5,597 nucleotides of DNA from a candidate division WWE3 bacterium (GTDB lineage Bacteria; Patescibacteriota; WWE3; UBA101185; UBA10185): NCBI GenBank assembly GCA_003564915.1, contig PXDX01000121.1, positions 1 to 5,597 on the forward strand, given 5' to 3'. The notes under the pieces are model-generated. The model was not told the origin of the DNA. It searched no databases and saw only the letters and a program-made list of their open reading frames with translations. The translations under genes and the position numbers were made by a program. Positions 5,106 to 5,597 of this stretch are shown piece by piece. How positions within the stretch are numbered: the stretch's first letter is position 1; every line of letters starts with the position of its first letter.

Positions 5106-5597
5106 CTAAAACTCGGATTCCTCATCAAAACCTGAGAAACTGTCTATTAGAAGTTCTCGGGGGCGACTTCCGTCACGTGGACCAACTACTCCCTTCGCCT
5201 CAAGCTCATCAAGAATTCTTGCAGCTCTGGCATATCCGATCGACAAACGCCGCTGAAGTAAGGAGGCGGACCCTCTTCCTGCGGTAATGCAAACTTCTAC
5301 AGCCTCATCAAAAAGCTCGTCAACAGAATCTCCTCCCGCTGCAACACTGGTGTTGGCCTGCTCCCTTCTATCCTCCATTTCCAGTACTTCCTCTTTATAA
5401 TCGGGCTCAACTCCCTGATCCTTAAGATAATTCACCAGATCCGCCACCTCTTTTTCTGTAACCATAGCTCCTTGGAGACGGGTGGGTTTAGAAGCGTCGG
5501 GGGGAACAAAAAGCATATCTCCTTTACCTAAAAGCTTCTCTGCTCCGGGCTGATCAATGATTACTCTTGAATCCACCTGACTGGAAACATTAAAGGC
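5106..5597 (-). CDS. ftsK: DNA translocase FtsK, C-terminal 163 residues (5' end outside window)
   Basis: FtsK pumps chromosomal DNA through the closing septum and in many bacteria activates XerCD dimer resolution. The frame is open from the right edge; the visible part begins AFNVSSQVDSRVIIDQPGAE, the family's 'aFrVsSkvDSRtIlDq.GAE' stretch. LLGKGDMLFVPP and the PTRLQGAMVTEKEV segment complete the end of the RecA-like motor. After a Glu/Ala-rich linker (about residues 65-90) comes the winged-helix gamma domain (about 90-151). It contains SASLLQRRLSIGYARAARIL, then LEAKGVVGP and GSRPRELL, almost canonical, so polar-sequence (KOPS-like) DNA reading is likely retained. The 5' end, with the membrane domain and Walker motifs, is outside. 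The GTG at 5576 is an internal valine codon, not a start. The stop is TAG, 14 bases before the RodZ-like gene. Confidence 0.97.
   Translation of the reverse strand, partial: AFNVSSQVDSRVIIDQPGAEKLLGKGDMLFVPPDASKPTRLQGAMVTEKEVADLVNYLKDQGVEPDYKEEVLEMEDRREQANTSVAAGGDSVDELFDEAVEVCITAGRGSASLLQRRLSIGYARAARILDELEAKGVVGPRDGSRPRELLIDSFSGFDEESEF

Noticed and set aside
5574..5576. GTG as an FtsK start codon
   Set aside because: The frame is open to the window edge and the upstream residues AFNVSSQ match conserved FtsK sequence, so this is an internal valine.

Overview
The window looks like a core chromosomal stretch of an uncultivated, small-genome bacterium, most plausibly from the Candidate Phyla Radiation (Patescibacteria). 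This is inferred from gene content: FtsK followed by a RodZ-like helix-turn-helix membrane protein carrying an Ig-like domain, a membrane-anchored VirD4/TraD-type ATPase without conjugation genes, and an FtsA-like protein. The phylum cannot be proven from this sequence alone. All seven genes lie on the minus strand, so the text below runs from right to left. The standard genetic code fits: TAG, TAA and TGA all end genes at sensible places.

Right part (5597 to 4309): the last 163 codons of ftsK (end of the motor domain plus the DNA-reading winged-helix gamma domain). After a 14-base gap comes a 260-residue RodZ-like protein (HTH, one membrane helix, Ig-like domain, very acidic tail).

Middle (4308 to 3194): an 86-base gap with a probable extended -10 promoter, then three small genes packed tightly. 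They encode a 98-residue membrane protein in the position of YtxG/DUF948, a YtxH-family protein and a 145-residue charged, apparently disordered protein.

The third small gene overlaps the largest gene (3213 to 793), which encodes an 806-residue membrane-anchored DNA-pumping-type ATPase with intact Walker A and B motifs.

Left edge (706 to 1): after another 86-base gap with a perfect TATAAT box only 8 bases before the start codon, the first 235 codons of an FtsA-family gene run off the window. This gene is probably translated from a leaderless mRNA, and its first phosphate-binding loop looks degenerate.

Taken together the region is an envelope and cell-division neighbourhood: DNA translocation at the septum (FtsK), a cytoskeleton-linked membrane protein (RodZ-like), small stress/envelope proteins, a second DNA-translocase-like ATPase, and a divisome actin (FtsA-like). 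No mobile element, RNA gene or CRISPR array was seen, and no gap exceeds 86 bases.
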